DNA of 64,000 nt from Actinomycetota bacterium (GCA_005888325.1 VAWU01000020.1:19652-83651), one strand, 5' to 3'. Shown: positions 41,751 through 51,090, numbered from the stretch's first letter. Program-made: numbers and translations. The notes: generated by a model from the sequence alone, not told the origin.

Positions 41751-42874
41751 CCCCGTCCGCCCGCCGGGTCGCGCTCGACGCGCTGCTCCGCATCGACACC
41801 GAAGGCGCCTACGCCAACCTCGTGCTCCCGCCGATGCTCCACGGCAGCCGCCTTGGCGCGCGCGATCGCGCGTTCGTCACCGAGCTCGTGTACGGGACGA
41901 CGCGCATGCGTCGGGCATGTGATTGGGTCGCGGGCCGTTTCGTGAAGGAACCGGAGCGGATCGAGCCGATCGTGCGCAACGTGCTGCGCCTCGGCTCCTA
42001 CCAGCTCGTCTTCCTCCGTACCCCTGCGCACGCGGCGGTGGCCACCTCTGTCGACCTCGCGCCCGAGCGCGCCCGCGGGCTCGTCAACGCGGTGTTGCGC
42101 AAGGTCGCATCCGAGCCCGTGCGCTGGCCCGATCCGCCGACCCGGCTGAGCTACCCCGACTGGATGGTGGCCCGATTGGCCGCGGACCTCGGCGCGGACT
42201 GCGCCCTCGGCGCCCTGCAGCAGATGAACGTGGCGGGAGAGGTGGACGAGCGCGCTGACGGCTACGTGCAGGACCGGGCGTCGCAATGGGTGGCGGACTA
42301 CGTCGATGCCAAGCCGGGTGAGCGGGTCGCCGACGTGTGTGCCGCGCCCGGGGGCAAGGCGACGTTGATGGCGGCGACGGGTGCATCGGTGACCGCGGCC
42401 GACGTGCGCCCCGGTCGCGCCCGCCTGGTCGCGGCCAACGCGAGGCGGCTCGGCGCGACGAGCCTCGCCACCTTGATCGCCGACGGCCGCCGTCCGCCGC
42501 ACCGCGCCGGCACGTTCGACCGGGTGCTCGTCGATGCCCCGTGCTCCGGTCTCGGGGTGCTTCGCCGGCGCCCCGACGCCCGCTGGCACGTGCAACCGGA
42601 GGATGTCGACACCCTCGCCGTCCTCCAACGCGAGCTGCTCGTCGCCGCCGCCGACATGGTGCGCCCCGGAGGAACGGTCTTCTACGCGGTCTGCACCTTG
42701 ACGCGCACGGAGACGACGGCCGTCGACGACTGGCTGGCCGTCGCGCGTCCCGAGCTCCTCGCGCTCGATCCGCCGGAGGAGCCGTGGATGCCCGCGGGTC
42801 GCGGCGCCCGGCTGTTGCCACAGACGGCCGGCACCGACGGGATGTTCCTGCTCGGCCTGAAGCGGCGTCGGTAG
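41747..42874 (+). CDS. rsmB: 16S rRNA (cytosine-C5) methyltransferase RsmB, short form
   Basis: A 375-residue SAM-dependent enzyme that methylates C967 of 16S rRNA. The N-terminal NusB-like domain (1-140) is followed by the methyltransferase domain with VADVCAAPGGKA near 205, the catalytic VDAPCSGLG and the second cysteine in AVCTLTRTET. About 50-60 residues that usually connect the two domains are missing: LGALQQMNVAGEVDER runs almost directly into the YVQDRASQ motif. ATG 41747 overlaps the fmt stop. Its TAG stop is the start of the rpe -10 box. Confidence 0.9.
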   Translation: MTPSARRVALDALLRIDTEGAYANLVLPPMLHGSRLGARDRAFVTELVYGTTRMRRACDWVAGRFVKEPERIEPIVRNVLRLGSYQLVFLRTPAHAAVATSVDLAPERARGLVNAVLRKVASEPVRWPDPPTRLSYPDWMVARLAADLGADCALGALQQMNVAGEVDERADGYVQDRASQWVADYVDAKPGERVADVCAAPGGKATLMAATGASVTAADVRPGRARLVAANARRLGATSLATLIADGRRPPHRAGTFDRVLVDAPCSGLGVLRRRPDARWHVQPEDVDTLAVLQRELLVAAADMVRPGGTVFYAVCTLTRTETTAVDDWLAVARPELLALDPPEEPWMPAGRGARLLPQTAGTDGMFLLGLKRRR

Positions 42875-42877
42875 GAT
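42872..42877 (+). promoter_or_regulatory. -10 box of leaderless rpe, reusing the rsmB stop
   Basis: TAGGAT begins with the rsmB stop TAG and ends 6 nt before ATG 42884. CGCCCC between them cannot act as a ribosome site. The same hexamer with the same 6-nt gap occurs before pheT. Confidence 0.5.
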
Positions 42878-42883
42878 CGCCCC

Positions 42884-43531
42884 ATGGCGCGCCTGGCTCC
42901 GTCGATTCTGTCCGCGGACTTCGCCGCGCTCGCACGCGAGATCGACGACGTCACACCCGAGGCCGACCTGCTCCACGTCGACGTGATGGACGGCCACTTC
43001 GTGCCCAACCTCACCATCGGGCCGCCAGTCGTGAAGTCGTTGCGCCCCCACACCGCGCTCTACCTCGATTGTCACCTCATGATCGACAACCCCTGCGACT
43101 ACCTCGAGGCGTTCGCCGACGCGGGTGCGAACGGATGCTCGGTGCACGTCGAGATCGACGGCACCGCTGAGCTGTGTGCGGAGATGCGTCGTCTGCACCT
43201 CGACGTCGGCCTGGCCGTCAACCCGGAGACACCGTTCGAAGCGGCCGAGCCCTATCTCGACCAGATCGACCTGCTGCTCCTCATGACGGTGCACCCCGGC
43301 TTCGGTGGCCAGACGTTCATGCACGAGGTGATGCCCAAGGTGGCCCGGGCGCGGGAAGCGATCGACCGCCGCGGACTGCGGGTGGCGCTGCAGGTCGACG
43401 GGGGCATCAACGAGGAGACCGCCCCGGTCGCCGCCGCGGCCGGGGCCGACACGTTCGTGGCGGGGAACGCCATCTTCGGTGCCGACGACGCGCTCGGCGC
43501 GGCGCGTCGGTTGCGCGCGGCCATCGGGTGA
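42884..43531 (+). CDS. rpe: Ribulose-phosphate 3-epimerase
   Basis: A 215-residue TIM-barrel metalloenzyme interconverting ribulose-5-phosphate and xylulose-5-phosphate, supplying ribulose-5-phosphate for riboflavin as well as sugar metabolism. Visible: APSILSADFAAL, LHVDVMDGHFVPNLTIG, CHLMIDNP, TVHPGFGGQTF and QVDGGIN, covering the metal and phosphate sites. ATG 42884 follows a leaderless-type -10. Its stop overlaps the next gene (GTGA). The rsmB-rpe-rib order is common in actinobacteria. Confidence 0.96.
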   Translation: MARLAPSILSADFAALAREIDDVTPEADLLHVDVMDGHFVPNLTIGPPVVKSLRPHTALYLDCHLMIDNPCDYLEAFADAGANGCSVHVEIDGTAELCAEMRRLHLDVGLAVNPETPFEAAEPYLDQIDLLLLMTVHPGFGGQTFMHEVMPKVARAREAIDRRGLRVALQVDGGINEETAPVAAAAGADTFVAGNAIFGADDALGAARRLRAAIG

Positions 43532-44013
43532 GCCGCTCGTTGCGCGCCAAGGTGCTCACCGTGTCGGACGGTGTGGTCGCGGGCACGCGCGAGGACGAGT
43601 CGGGTCGCGCCCTGGCCGACCAGCTGGCGGCGAACGGGTTCGAGGTCGTGAGTCGGGGCGTTGTGAGCGACGGCATCGACGAGGTGGCCAGCGCGATCAC
43701 GTCGATGGCGCAGGGCTTCGCAGGGCTGATCGTGACGACGGGCGGCACCGGGTTCTCGCCACGCGACCTCACGCCGGAGGGGACCCGGCGGGTGCTCGAG
43801 CGCGAGGCTCCGGGCCTGATCCTCGGCATGCTCGCGGTGAACCGCGACAAGGGGCGCTTGTCGCGCAACGCGGCCGGCACCATCGGGCGCTGCATCGTCT
43901 TGAACACGCCGGGTTCGCCGACCGGTGCGGTCGAGTGCCTCTCCGGCGTGCTCGACATCCTGCCCCACGCGCTGCGGCTGTTGGCCGACGAGCCCACGAG
44001 CCACCACACTTGA
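43528..44013 (+). CDS. MogA/MoaB-family molybdopterin-binding protein
   Basis: A 161-residue protein of the molybdopterin adenylyltransferase family. LTVSDGVVAGTREDESG near residue 10, the molybdopterin-binding IVTTGGTGFSPRDLTPEGTRRVLERE, and LNTPGSPTGAVEC are typical. It is translationally coupled on both sides: GTG 43528 overlaps the rpe stop, and its TGA overlaps the ribD ATG. A molybdenum-cofactor gene inside a riboflavin operon is unusual; no other moa/moe gene is in the window. Confidence 0.9.
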   Translation: MSRSLRAKVLTVSDGVVAGTREDESGRALADQLAANGFEVVSRGVVSDGIDEVASAITSMAQGFAGLIVTTGGTGFSPRDLTPEGTRRVLEREAPGLILGMLAVNRDKGRLSRNAAGTIGRCIVLNTPGSPTGAVECLSGVLDILPHALRLLADEPTSHHT

Positions 44014-45044
44014 TGGTGGTGGACGACGAGCGAGCCATGCGACGGGCGATCGAGCTGGGCGCATCGGTGCGCGCCACCGCGCATCCCAATCCCTGGGTCG
44101 GCTGCGTCGTCGAGAGTGTCGACGGTCACACCTTCGAAGGCGCGACCCTGCCTCCGGGCCAGGCCCACGCAGAGGCGGTCGCGCTCGAACGGGCGGGCGA
44201 CGCGGCACGCGGTGCCACCCTCTGGGTCACGCTCGAGCCCTGTTCGCACACCGGCCGCACCGCGCCGTGCGCGGACGCGTTGGTGGCCGCGGGCGTGCGG
44301 CGGGTCGTCGTCGCGATCGACGACCCCGACCCGCGGGTGCACGGGCGGGGGGTCGCCCGTCTGCGCGCGGCCGGCATCGAAGTCACGCTCGGCGTGTGCG
44401 CGCGCGAGGCGCGTGCGCAGCTCGCGCCGTACATCAAGCACCGCACAACGGGCCGTCCCTGGGTCGTGCTCAAGCTGGCCGCCACGCTCGACGGCCGTAT
44501 CGCGGCGCCCGACGGCACGAGTCAGTGGATCACCGGTGAGGCGGCGCGCGCCGACGCCCATCGGTTGCGGGCCGAGAGCGACGCAGTGCTCGTCGGGGCG
44601 GGCACGGTGAAGGCCGACGACCCCGCGCTGACCGCCCGTCCGGCGCCCGCCGCCGGGGCCGGACGGAGTGACGTCCGCGATCCGTTGCGCGTCGTGCTCG
44701 GCAGCGCACCAGCGGGCGCGCGCTGTCAGCCGTGCGTCGAGCTGAGCGGCGGGCTCGACGGCGTGCTCGACGAGCTGGGGCAGCGCGACGTCGTGCAGCT
44801 CCTGGTGGAGGGCGGCGCCACCGTGGCGGGCGCCTTCCATCGGGCCGGCCTCGTCGACCGCTATGTGCTGTACCTGGCGCCCGCGTTGTCCGGCGGCGAC
44901 GACTCCCGGCCGCTGTTCGCGGGTCCCGGCGCGGCGACGATCGCCGAGGTGTGGCGCGGCCGCATCGAGTCGGTCGAGCAGCTCGGCGGCGACCTGAGGG
45001 TCGAGCTCGCGCCGGTCACGGGGGAATCGTGTTCACCGGGATAG
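44013..45044 (+). CDS. ribD: Bifunctional riboflavin deaminase/reductase
   Basis: A 343-residue enzyme for the second and third steps of riboflavin synthesis. The N-terminal zinc deaminase (about 1-145) has HAEAVALE and the PCSHTGRTAPC cysteines. The reductase domain follows from RPWVVLKLAATLDGRIA, with GAGTVKADDPALT and LLVEGGATVAGAF. ATG 44013 shares a base with the upstream stop. It overlaps ribE by 16 nt. There is no FMN riboswitch upstream, because the preceding sequence is coding. Confidence 0.95.
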   Translation: MVVDDERAMRRAIELGASVRATAHPNPWVGCVVESVDGHTFEGATLPPGQAHAEAVALERAGDAARGATLWVTLEPCSHTGRTAPCADALVAAGVRRVVVAIDDPDPRVHGRGVARLRAAGIEVTLGVCAREARAQLAPYIKHRTTGRPWVVLKLAATLDGRIAAPDGTSQWITGEAARADAHRLRAESDAVLVGAGTVKADDPALTARPAPAAGAGRSDVRDPLRVVLGSAPAGARCQPCVELSGGLDGVLDELGQRDVVQLLVEGGATVAGAFHRAGLVDRYVLYLAPALSGGDDSRPLFAGPGAATIAEVWRGRIESVEQLGGDLRVELAPVTGESCSPG

Positions 45045-45610
45045 TCGAGGAGCTGGGCCGGGTCGAGACGCGCGACGGCGGCCGCTTCCGCTTCCACGCC
45101 CCGCTGACGAGTGAGGACGCGAAGATCGGCGACTCGATCGCGGTCAACGGCTGCTGCGTGACCGTCACCGAGGTCGGGGCGGGGTGGTGGGAGGCGCACG
45201 CAGTCGACGAGACCCTCTCGCGCACCAACCTCGACGACCTGCGCCCGGGTGACTCCGTGAACCTCGAGCGCCCGCTGCGGTTGGCAGACCGTGTCGGCGG
45301 GCATCTCGTGCAGGGCCACGTCGTCGCCGTCGGTGAGATCGTCGAGCCCGCGCCCGACCTCAGGGTGCGCGTGCCCGCCGAGCTCATCCGCTACGTCGTG
45401 GAGAAGGGCTCGATCACCGTCGATGGGTGCAGCCTCACGGTCGTGCAGCCACTCGACGACGGGTTCACCGTGGCCGTGATCCCACACACCATGGCCGTCA
45501 CCACGTTCGGCCGGAAGGGCCGGGGCGGGCGCGTCAACGTGGAGGTCGACGTCATGGCCAAGTACGTCGAACGACTGCTGCACCACCAAGATCCAGCTGT
45601 GCCGGAGTGA
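45029..45610 (+). CDS. ribE: Riboflavin synthase alpha chain
   Basis: A 193-residue protein made of two lumazine-binding repeats. The first begins [10 protein letters not shown] with [16 protein letters not shown] and the second contains [14 protein letters not shown]. It dismutates two lumazine molecules to riboflavin. The start GTG 45029 corresponds to the invariant MFTGIVE and overlaps the ribD end. A short near-duplication (GCCGGAGTGAGTGATG, then GCCGGAGAGTGATG) spans its stop and the spacer to ribBA. Confidence 0.96.
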   Translation: MFTGIVEELGRVETRDGGRFRFHAPLTSEDAKIGDSIAVNGCCVTVTEVGAGWWEAHAVDETLSRTNLDDLRPGDSVNLERPLRLADRVGGHLVQGHVVAVGEIVEPAPDLRVRVPAELIRYVVEKGSITVDGCSLTVVQPLDDGFTVAVIPHTMAVTTFGRKGRGGRVNVEVDVMAKYVERLLHHQDPAVPE

Positions 45611-45645
45611 GTGATGTGCCGGAGAGTGATGTGAAGGAGAGACCG

Positions 45646-46852
45646 ATGCCGTTCGCCCGGGTCGAAGATGCGATCGCGGCCGTGGGCCGCGGCGAGATCG
45701 TGGTCGTCACCGACGACGAGGAGCGCGAGAACGAGGGCGACCTCATCATGGCTGCGGAAGCCGCGACTCCCGAGAAGATCGCGTTCTTCCTCCAACACAC
45801 CTCCGGTGTGATCTGCGTGCCCATGACGGGCGACCGGCTCGACGAGCTCGACCTGCCGCTGATGGTCCCGGTGAACACCGAGTCGAACCGCACCGCGTTC
45901 ACCGTCTCCGTCGACGCCCGGCAGGGCACGAGCACCGGTATCTCGGCCTTCGACCGCTCGACCACCATTCAGGCGCTCATCGATCCGGCCACCCGTCCCG
46001 GCGACCTCGCCCGCCCCGGTCACATCTATCCCCTTCGCTATCGCGAAGGCGGCGTGCTCAAGCGCGCCGGCCACACCGAGGCGGCGGTCGACCTGGCGCG
46101 CATGGCGGGCCTCTACCCGGCGGGCGTGCTGTGCGAGGTGGTCGACGAGAAGAAGACCGACATGGCGCGGCTGCCCGACCTGGAGCGCTTCTGCGAGGAG
46201 CACGAGCTGCTGCTCATCTCCATCGCCGATCTCATCCGTCACCGGCGCCAGCGCGAGAAGCTGGTCAAGCGCATCGCCGAGGCCCCGATACCAACCGAGT
46301 GGGGCGAGTTCACCTGCTACGCGTACGAATCGGTCCTGAACCAGGACCAGCACCTCGCCTTCGTCAAGGGGGCGGTGCAGGGTGAGGAGAACGTGCTCGT
46401 GCGCATGCACAGCGAGTGCCTCACGGGCGACGTCTTCGGCTCGCTGCGCTGCGACTGCGGCCCGCAGCTCGAGGCGTCGATGCAACGCATCGCCGAGCAG
46501 GGGTTGGGCGCGGTCGTGTACCTGCGGGGCCACGAGGGCAGGGGCATCGGCATCGCCCACAAGCTCGCGGCCTACAAGTTGCAGGACGAAGGCGCCGACA
46601 CCGTCGACGCCAACCTCCGTCTGGGCCTGCCGGTGGACAGTCGTGAGTACGGCATCGGGGCTCAGATCCTCGTCGACCTGGGCATCACGACAATGCGGTT
46701 ACTGACCAACAACCCGGCCAAGTACGGTGGACTCGAGGGATTCGGCCTGGAGATCATCGAGCGGGTGCCGCTCGAGGTCGAGCCCAACCCCCACAACATC
46801 CACTATCTCCGCACCAAGAAGGCGCGGATGGGCCACCTGTTGGAGGGCCTCG

Positions 46853-46866
<14 letters not shown>
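45646..46866 (+). CDS. ribBA: Bifunctional DHBP synthase / GTP cyclohydrolase II
   Basis: A 406-residue fusion. Residues 1-200 are the 3,4-dihydroxy-2-butanone-4-phosphate synthase ([16 protein letters not shown], then the RPGHIYPL and GHTEAAVDL segments). Residues 205-406 are GTP cyclohydrolase II with the zinc cysteines in [18 protein letters not shown] and [11 protein letters not shown]. Both entry points to riboflavin are thus covered. ATG 45646 has GAAGGAGAG upstream and is the MPFARVEDA start. It overlaps ribH by 14 nt. Confidence 0.96.
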
Positions 46867-47350
<484 letters not shown>

Positions 47351-47372
47351 CCGGGTCGGGCCGGTCGACCGG

Positions 47373-48248
47373 ATGCTGAAGCTCGTCCTCCCGAAGGGCT
47401 CGCTCGAGCGCGCCACCCTCGAGCTCTTCGACGAGGCCGACCTCGGGGTGCAGCGCTCCTCCGACGTCACCTACCGCGCCACGATCGCCGACCCGCGCAT
47501 CGACGAGGTGCGCATCCTGCGCCCGCAGGAGATCCCGCGCTACGTCGCCGAGGGACTGTTCGACATCGGCATCACCGGCCGCGACTGGATCGAGGAGACG
47601 GGCAGTGACGTCGTCTCGCTCTGTCAGCTCCACTACTCGAAGGCCACCGCGCGACCCGTGCGGATCGTCGTGGCCGTGCACGCGGACTCCGGGGTCGAGC
47701 GCATCGAGTACCTCAAGCGCGGCGCGCGCGTCTCCACCGAGTTCCCCGAGCTCACGCGCCGCTTCTTCACGCGGCACGGCCTCGACGTCGACATCCGCCT
47801 CTCCTACGGCGCCACCGAGGCCAAGGTTCCCGACATCGTCGATGCCATCGTCGACCTCACCGAGACGGGGAGCGCGCTGCGCGCCGCGGGCCTTCGCATC
47901 ATCGACACGATCCTCGTGTCGTTCACCGAGCTCATCGCCAACCCGGCGGCCTACGAAGACCTGCCGAAGCGTCACGCCATGAGCCAGATCCAGTCACTGC
48001 TCGAGGGGACGCTGGAGGCGCGCGGGCGCGTCCTCGTCAAGCTCAACGTGGCCGAGGTCGACCTCGACGGCATCATCGAGATCCTGCCCGCGCTCAAGTC
48101 ACCCACCGTGTCGAAGCTGTTCGGCGAAGGCGGCTACGCGGTGGAGACGGTCGTGCCCAAGTCCGACATCAACACGCTCATCCCTGCTCTCAAGGACCAC
48201 GGCGCCACCGACATCATCGAGCTGCCCATCTCCAAGATCGTGCACTGA
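47373..48248 (+). CDS. hisG: ATP phosphoribosyltransferase (long form)
   Basis: A 291-residue HisG of the long, histidine-feedback-regulated type: the catalytic periplasmic-binding-protein-like domains cover 1-210, and the C-terminal ACT-like regulatory domain follows (VEVDLDGIIEILPALKSPTV region). The PRPP site appears as DLTETGSALRAAGLRIID. It commits ATP and PRPP to histidine synthesis. hisE, often between ribH and hisG in actinobacteria, is absent here. Its TGA stop shares a base with the ATG of the cold-shock-like gene. Confidence 0.95.
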   Translation: MLKLVLPKGSLERATLELFDEADLGVQRSSDVTYRATIADPRIDEVRILRPQEIPRYVAEGLFDIGITGRDWIEETGSDVVSLCQLHYSKATARPVRIVVAVHADSGVERIEYLKRGARVSTEFPELTRRFFTRHGLDVDIRLSYGATEAKVPDIVDAIVDLTETGSALRAAGLRIIDTILVSFTELIANPAAYEDLPKRHAMSQIQSLLEGTLEARGRVLVKLNVAEVDLDGIIEILPALKSPTVSKLFGEGGYAVETVVPKSDINTLIPALKDHGATDIIELPISKIVH

Positions 48249-48460
48249 TGGGGGGACGCGTCGTGCAAGGGCGTGTCGCCGAGTTCGACGAGGGACGCGG
48301 CATCGGCTGGGTCGAGGCCGGAGACGAGCGCTGGCTCTTCCACTGTACCCAGGTCGCCGACGGCAGCCGCACGATCGCGGCGGGCACGCCCGTGAGCTTC
48401 GAGGTTCGTCCCGGGCACCTGGGGACGTGGGAGGCGGCACATGTGGCGCCGCGCGCGTAG
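48248..48460 (+). CDS. Cold-shock-domain-like small protein
   Basis: A 70-residue OB-fold protein. VVQGRVAEFDEGRGIGWVEA, then WLFHCTQVADGSRTIAAGTPV follow the cold-shock domain pattern, with FHC replacing the RNP2-type FVH. It is probably a single-stranded nucleic acid binder. ATG 48248 overlaps the hisG stop. It converges on the DUF1844 gene with a 4-nt gap and no room for a terminator. Confidence 0.82.
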   Translation: MGGRVVQGRVAEFDEGRGIGWVEAGDERWLFHCTQVADGSRTIAAGTPVSFEVRPGHLGTWEAAHVAPRA

Positions 48461-48464
48461 CGGT

Positions 48465-48845
48465 TCAGGTGCCGCCTGTCGCCTTCGTCACCTGCACGAA
48501 GGCGAGACGCAGCTGCGCCAGCGCGTCGCGCAGCGTGGACTCGTCGTCGCCGAGGCGCGACCCGAGCGTCTCGACGATGGCTGCGAGGGCGTCGATCGCC
48601 ACCGATGCCTGCACCAGGTCGGGCTCGGGTTGGTTGAGGTGGAGCGCGGCCAGTTGGAAGAGACCGATGCAGTGGTTGGCGACGACGACAGAGACCGGCG
48701 CGGCGAGCAACTGCCGCTGCGCCTCGGCCATCTCTGCCGCGATCTGTTCGTCGCTCAGCTCCGGTTCGGGCTCGGGTGCAGCCTCGGCCGACGGCTCGTC
48801 GCGCCCCACCGGTCGCTCGCCGCTTGGTGTCCAGATCGTGCCCAT
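48465..48845 (-). CDS. DUF1844 domain protein
   Basis: A 126-residue cytoplasmic protein of unknown function. An acidic N-terminus (PEPEPELSDEQ) leads to a helical DUF1844 core, with NHCIGLFQLAALHLNQPEPDL, then a long helix ending LRDALAQLRLAFVQVTK. In many actinobacteria this gene lies next to infC, as here. It is transcribed away from infC, so the two share a promoter region. Start ATG 48845. Confidence 0.88.
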   Translation of the reverse strand: MGTIWTPSGERPVGRDEPSAEAAPEPEPELSDEQIAAEMAEAQRQLLAAPVSVVVANHCIGLFQLAALHLNQPEPDLVQASVAIDALAAIVETLGSRLGDDESTLRDALAQLRLAFVQVTKATGGT

Positions 48846-48946
48846 GCTGCTACCCTAAACCCACAACAGAAGACGGAAAGCGGGGTCGCGAACCCCCACC
48901 CGGCCGGCAGCTCGTCGCTGGTGCACCGGGTCGATCGACCGCCGAG

Positions 48947-48979
48947 GGCGGACGTTGCTTTCCCGACGTCCGCCTTTTT
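48947..48979 (+). terminator. Intrinsic terminator/attenuator in the infC leader
   Basis: A 9-bp stem, GGCGGACGT (48947-48955) with ACGTCCGCC (48966-48974), encloses a 10-nt loop and is followed by TTTTT (48975-48979). It lies about 65 nt before the infC start and after no plus-strand gene, so it is not needed to end an upstream transcript. It is best read as a transcription attenuator of infC-rpmI-rplT, an operon often controlled by L20 or IF3 in bacteria. Confidence 0.75.
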
Positions 48980-49045
48980 CGCGTGCACGGATTCCGCGCG
49001 AACGGAGCGGACGGTTCGACGACCGTCGCCAAGGAGTGATGCCGC

Positions 49046-49651
49046 ATAGCCGCACCGGCCACCAATGAGCCCAGGATCAACGATCGCATCAGGGCTCGCG
49101 AGGTTCGCCTCATCTCCGCTGATGGGGAGCAGCTGGGGATCAAACCGCTCCCCGAGGCCCTCCACATCGCCCGCGAGCTCGATCTCGACCTGGTCGAGGT
49201 GGCTGCGCAATCGAACCCACCCGTCTGCCGGATCATGGACTACGGAAAGTTCAAGTACGAAGCCGCGCAGCGGGTGAAGGAGTCGAGACGGCGCGCGACG
49301 AACGTCGCGATCAAGGAGATGAAGTACCGGCCCAAGATCAGCGAGGGCGACTTCGACACCAAGACGCGCAAGGTCGGCCAGTTCCTGGGCCACGGGCACA
49401 AGGTGAAGATCACGATCATGTTCCGGGGACGAGAGATGGCACATCCCGAGCTGGGCAAGCGGATACTCGACAAGATCGCCGAGCAACTGCATCCGCTGGC
49501 GAAGATCGAGGCGCACCCGAAGCTCGACGGACGCAACATGATCATGGTGCTCGCACCCGACAAGCGGGCCCAGCAGGCGGCCGCGAAGGCGGCCGCGTCG
49601 GAGGCACATCCCAACGGCGACCAGCCGGTCCCCAGCGAGCAGGAGAGCTGA
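49046..49651 (+). CDS. infC: Translation initiation factor IF-3 (ATA start)
   Basis: About 201 residues. The N-terminal domain (EPRINDRIRAREVRLISADG, then PEALHIARELDLDLVEVA) is joined by a linker helix around MDYGKFKYE to the C-terminal domain (VTIMFRGREMAHPELG-type, here ITIMFRGRE). The frame is closed by a TGA at 49037-49039, and the only codon able to act as start before the conserved N-terminus is ATA 49046, with AAGGAG (49031-49036) 9 nt upstream. GTG 49199, the first canonical codon, would remove the N-terminal domain. Rare AUU/AUC/AUA starts in infC allow IF-3 to repress its own translation. Confidence 0.93.
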   Translation: MAAPATNEPRINDRIRAREVRLISADGEQLGIKPLPEALHIARELDLDLVEVAAQSNPPVCRIMDYGKFKYEAAQRVKESRRRATNVAIKEMKYRPKISEGDFDTKTRKVGQFLGHGHKVKITIMFRGREMAHPELGKRILDKIAEQLHPLAKIEAHPKLDGRNMIMVLAPDKRAQQAAAKAAASEAHPNGDQPVPSEQES

Positions 49652-49652
49652 G

Positions 49653-49847
49653 ATGCCCAAGATGAAGACGCACCGGGGTCTGGCCAAGCGGTTCCGGGTG
49701 ACCGGCAGCGGCAAGCTGATGCGCCGCAAGGCCTTCCGGGGCCACAACTACGAGAAGAAGTCGTCCGTGCGCACCCGTCGCCTCGCCCGCGACGTGGAGG
49801 TCACGGGCGGCGACCGGGCCAACGTGAAGCGCCTGCTCGGCCTCTAG
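49653..49847 (+). CDS. rpmI: Ribosomal protein L35
   Basis: A 64-residue highly basic protein of the large subunit. [20 protein letters not shown] and [14 protein letters not shown] match the L35 family. ATG 49653 follows the infC stop by 1 nt, and the infC tail offers a GAG-rich ribosome site. It is part of the universal infC-rpmI-rplT unit. Confidence 0.97.
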   Translation: MPKMKTHRGLAKRFRVTGSGKLMRRKAFRGHNYEKKSSVRTRRLARDVEVTGGDRANVKRLLGL

Positions 49848-49948
49848 CGAGTCCGCCTCCACGAAGCCGAGCCGCCAGGAAGCCCGTCCCAGCAAGCGGA
49901 GCCTCCCGCTGCCGGCTTCTCCTCCCACCGTCCCGAAAGGAGCGTCCG

Positions 49949-50311
49949 ATGGCAAGGGTGAAACGCGCCGTCCACAGCAAGAAGCACCGTCGTGCGGTGC
50001 TCGAGCGCGCGCAGGGGTACTACGGCAACAAGAGCCGGTCCTTCCGCGCCGCCAGCGAGCAGGTGATGCACTCGCTGCAGTACGCGTACCGCGATCGCCG
50101 GGCGCGCAAGGGCGACTTCCGACAGCTGTGGATCCAGCGCATCAACGCGGCCGCCCGCCAGAACGGGATGAGCTACAGCCGCTTCATCTCCGGCCTCCGC
50201 ATCGCAGGGGTCGAGGTCGACCGCAAGATCCTGGCGGACCTCGCCGTCTCCGATCCCGCCGCATTCGCCGCCCTCGTGAAGGTGGCGGAGGGAGCGCGTC
50301 AAGCCAGCTGA
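49949..50311 (+). CDS. rplT: Ribosomal protein L20
   Basis: A 120-residue protein needed early in 50S assembly. [37 protein letters not shown] and [12 protein letters not shown] are typical. ATG 49949 has AAAGGAG upstream. A 101-nt spacer separates it from rpmI. In several bacteria L20 represses this operon; a leader attenuator is visible upstream of infC. The rRNA methyltransferase start lies 2 nt after its stop. Confidence 0.97.
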   Translation: MARVKRAVHSKKHRRAVLERAQGYYGNKSRSFRAASEQVMHSLQYAYRDRRARKGDFRQLWIQRINAAARQNGMSYSRFISGLRIAGVEVDRKILADLAVSDPAAFAALVKVAEGARQAS

Positions 50312-50313
50312 GC

Positions 50314-51090
50314 GTGCTCGGCTTCCGCCACCCGAAGGTCCAGCGGCTCCGACGCCTGGTCGAGCGTCGCCGGGCTCGCCACGACGAGAGGACCTTCGTC
50401 CTCGAGGGCTCGCGCGTCCTCGCGGAGGCGTTGGCCGCGGGCGTCGTTGTCGAAGCGGTGTTCGTGGTCGCCGGCACCGAGGACCCGACGGTCGATCGGG
50501 CCCGCGAGGCGGCGGTGCCGGTGTTCGAGCTCGAGCCCGGCGTGATGGAACGGGTCGCCGACACCGTCACCCCGCAATCGGTCGTCGGCGTCGTCGGCTT
50601 CGTAGATGTCGCGCTCGATGCCGTTCTGCCCGCCACACTGGTGGTGGTGTGCGTCGACATCCGTGACCCGGGCAACCTCGGAACCGTGCTCCGGAGCGCC
50701 GAGGGCGCGGGGGCCGGAGGGGTAGTCTGCTGCGACGGTTCCGTCGACCTGTACAACCCGAAGGTGGTACGCGCGTCGGCGGGCGCGCTCTTTCACGTCC
50801 CCGTGGTGGCCGGAGGGGAACCGGTGGAGGTACTCGAGCGGCTGGGGACGGCGGGGCTGCAGCGATTGGGCACGGTGGCCCGGGGTGGTGACGCCCCTGA
50901 CGAGGTCGACCTGCGCGCGCCGGTGGCGTTCGCGCTCGGCAACGAGGCCAACGGCCTGCCGGAAGCGATCGACGCGTGCCTGGACCGGCGCGTCACCATC
51001 CCCATGGTGGGCCGCACCGATTCGCTGAACGTCGGCATGGCGGCGGCGGTGCTCTGCTTCGAGGCGGCGCGCCAACGGCGGTCCCGATGA
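50314..51090 (+). CDS. TrmH/SpoU-family rRNA 2'-O-methyltransferase
   Basis: A 258-residue SPOUT methyltransferase. An N-terminal RNA-binding domain (1-90: VQRLRRLVERRRARHDERTF, VLEGSRVLAEAL) precedes the knotted SAM domain with motif 1 DIRDPGNLGTVLRSAEGAG, motif 2 LGNEANGLP and motif 3 IPMVGRTDSLNVGMAAAV. It modifies 23S rRNA or tRNA ribose; the exact target is not clear. GTG 50314 is 2 nt after rplT, and the stop overlaps the histidine kinase ATG. An rplT-methyltransferase-pheS order is common in Gram-positive bacteria. Confidence 0.93.
   Translation: MLGFRHPKVQRLRRLVERRRARHDERTFVLEGSRVLAEALAAGVVVEAVFVVAGTEDPTVDRAREAAVPVFELEPGVMERVADTVTPQSVVGVVGFVDVALDAVLPATLVVVCVDIRDPGNLGTVLRSAEGAGAGGVVCCDGSVDLYNPKVVRASAGALFHVPVVAGGEPVEVLERLGTAGLQRLGTVARGGDAPDEVDLRAPVAFALGNEANGLPEAIDACLDRRVTIPMVGRTDSLNVGMAAAVLCFEAARQRRSR

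Noticed and set aside
42860-44013. FMN riboswitch for the rib genes
   Set aside because: ribD is preceded by coding sequence with overlapping stop and start, and no FMN aptamer motif is seen before rpe or ribBA.
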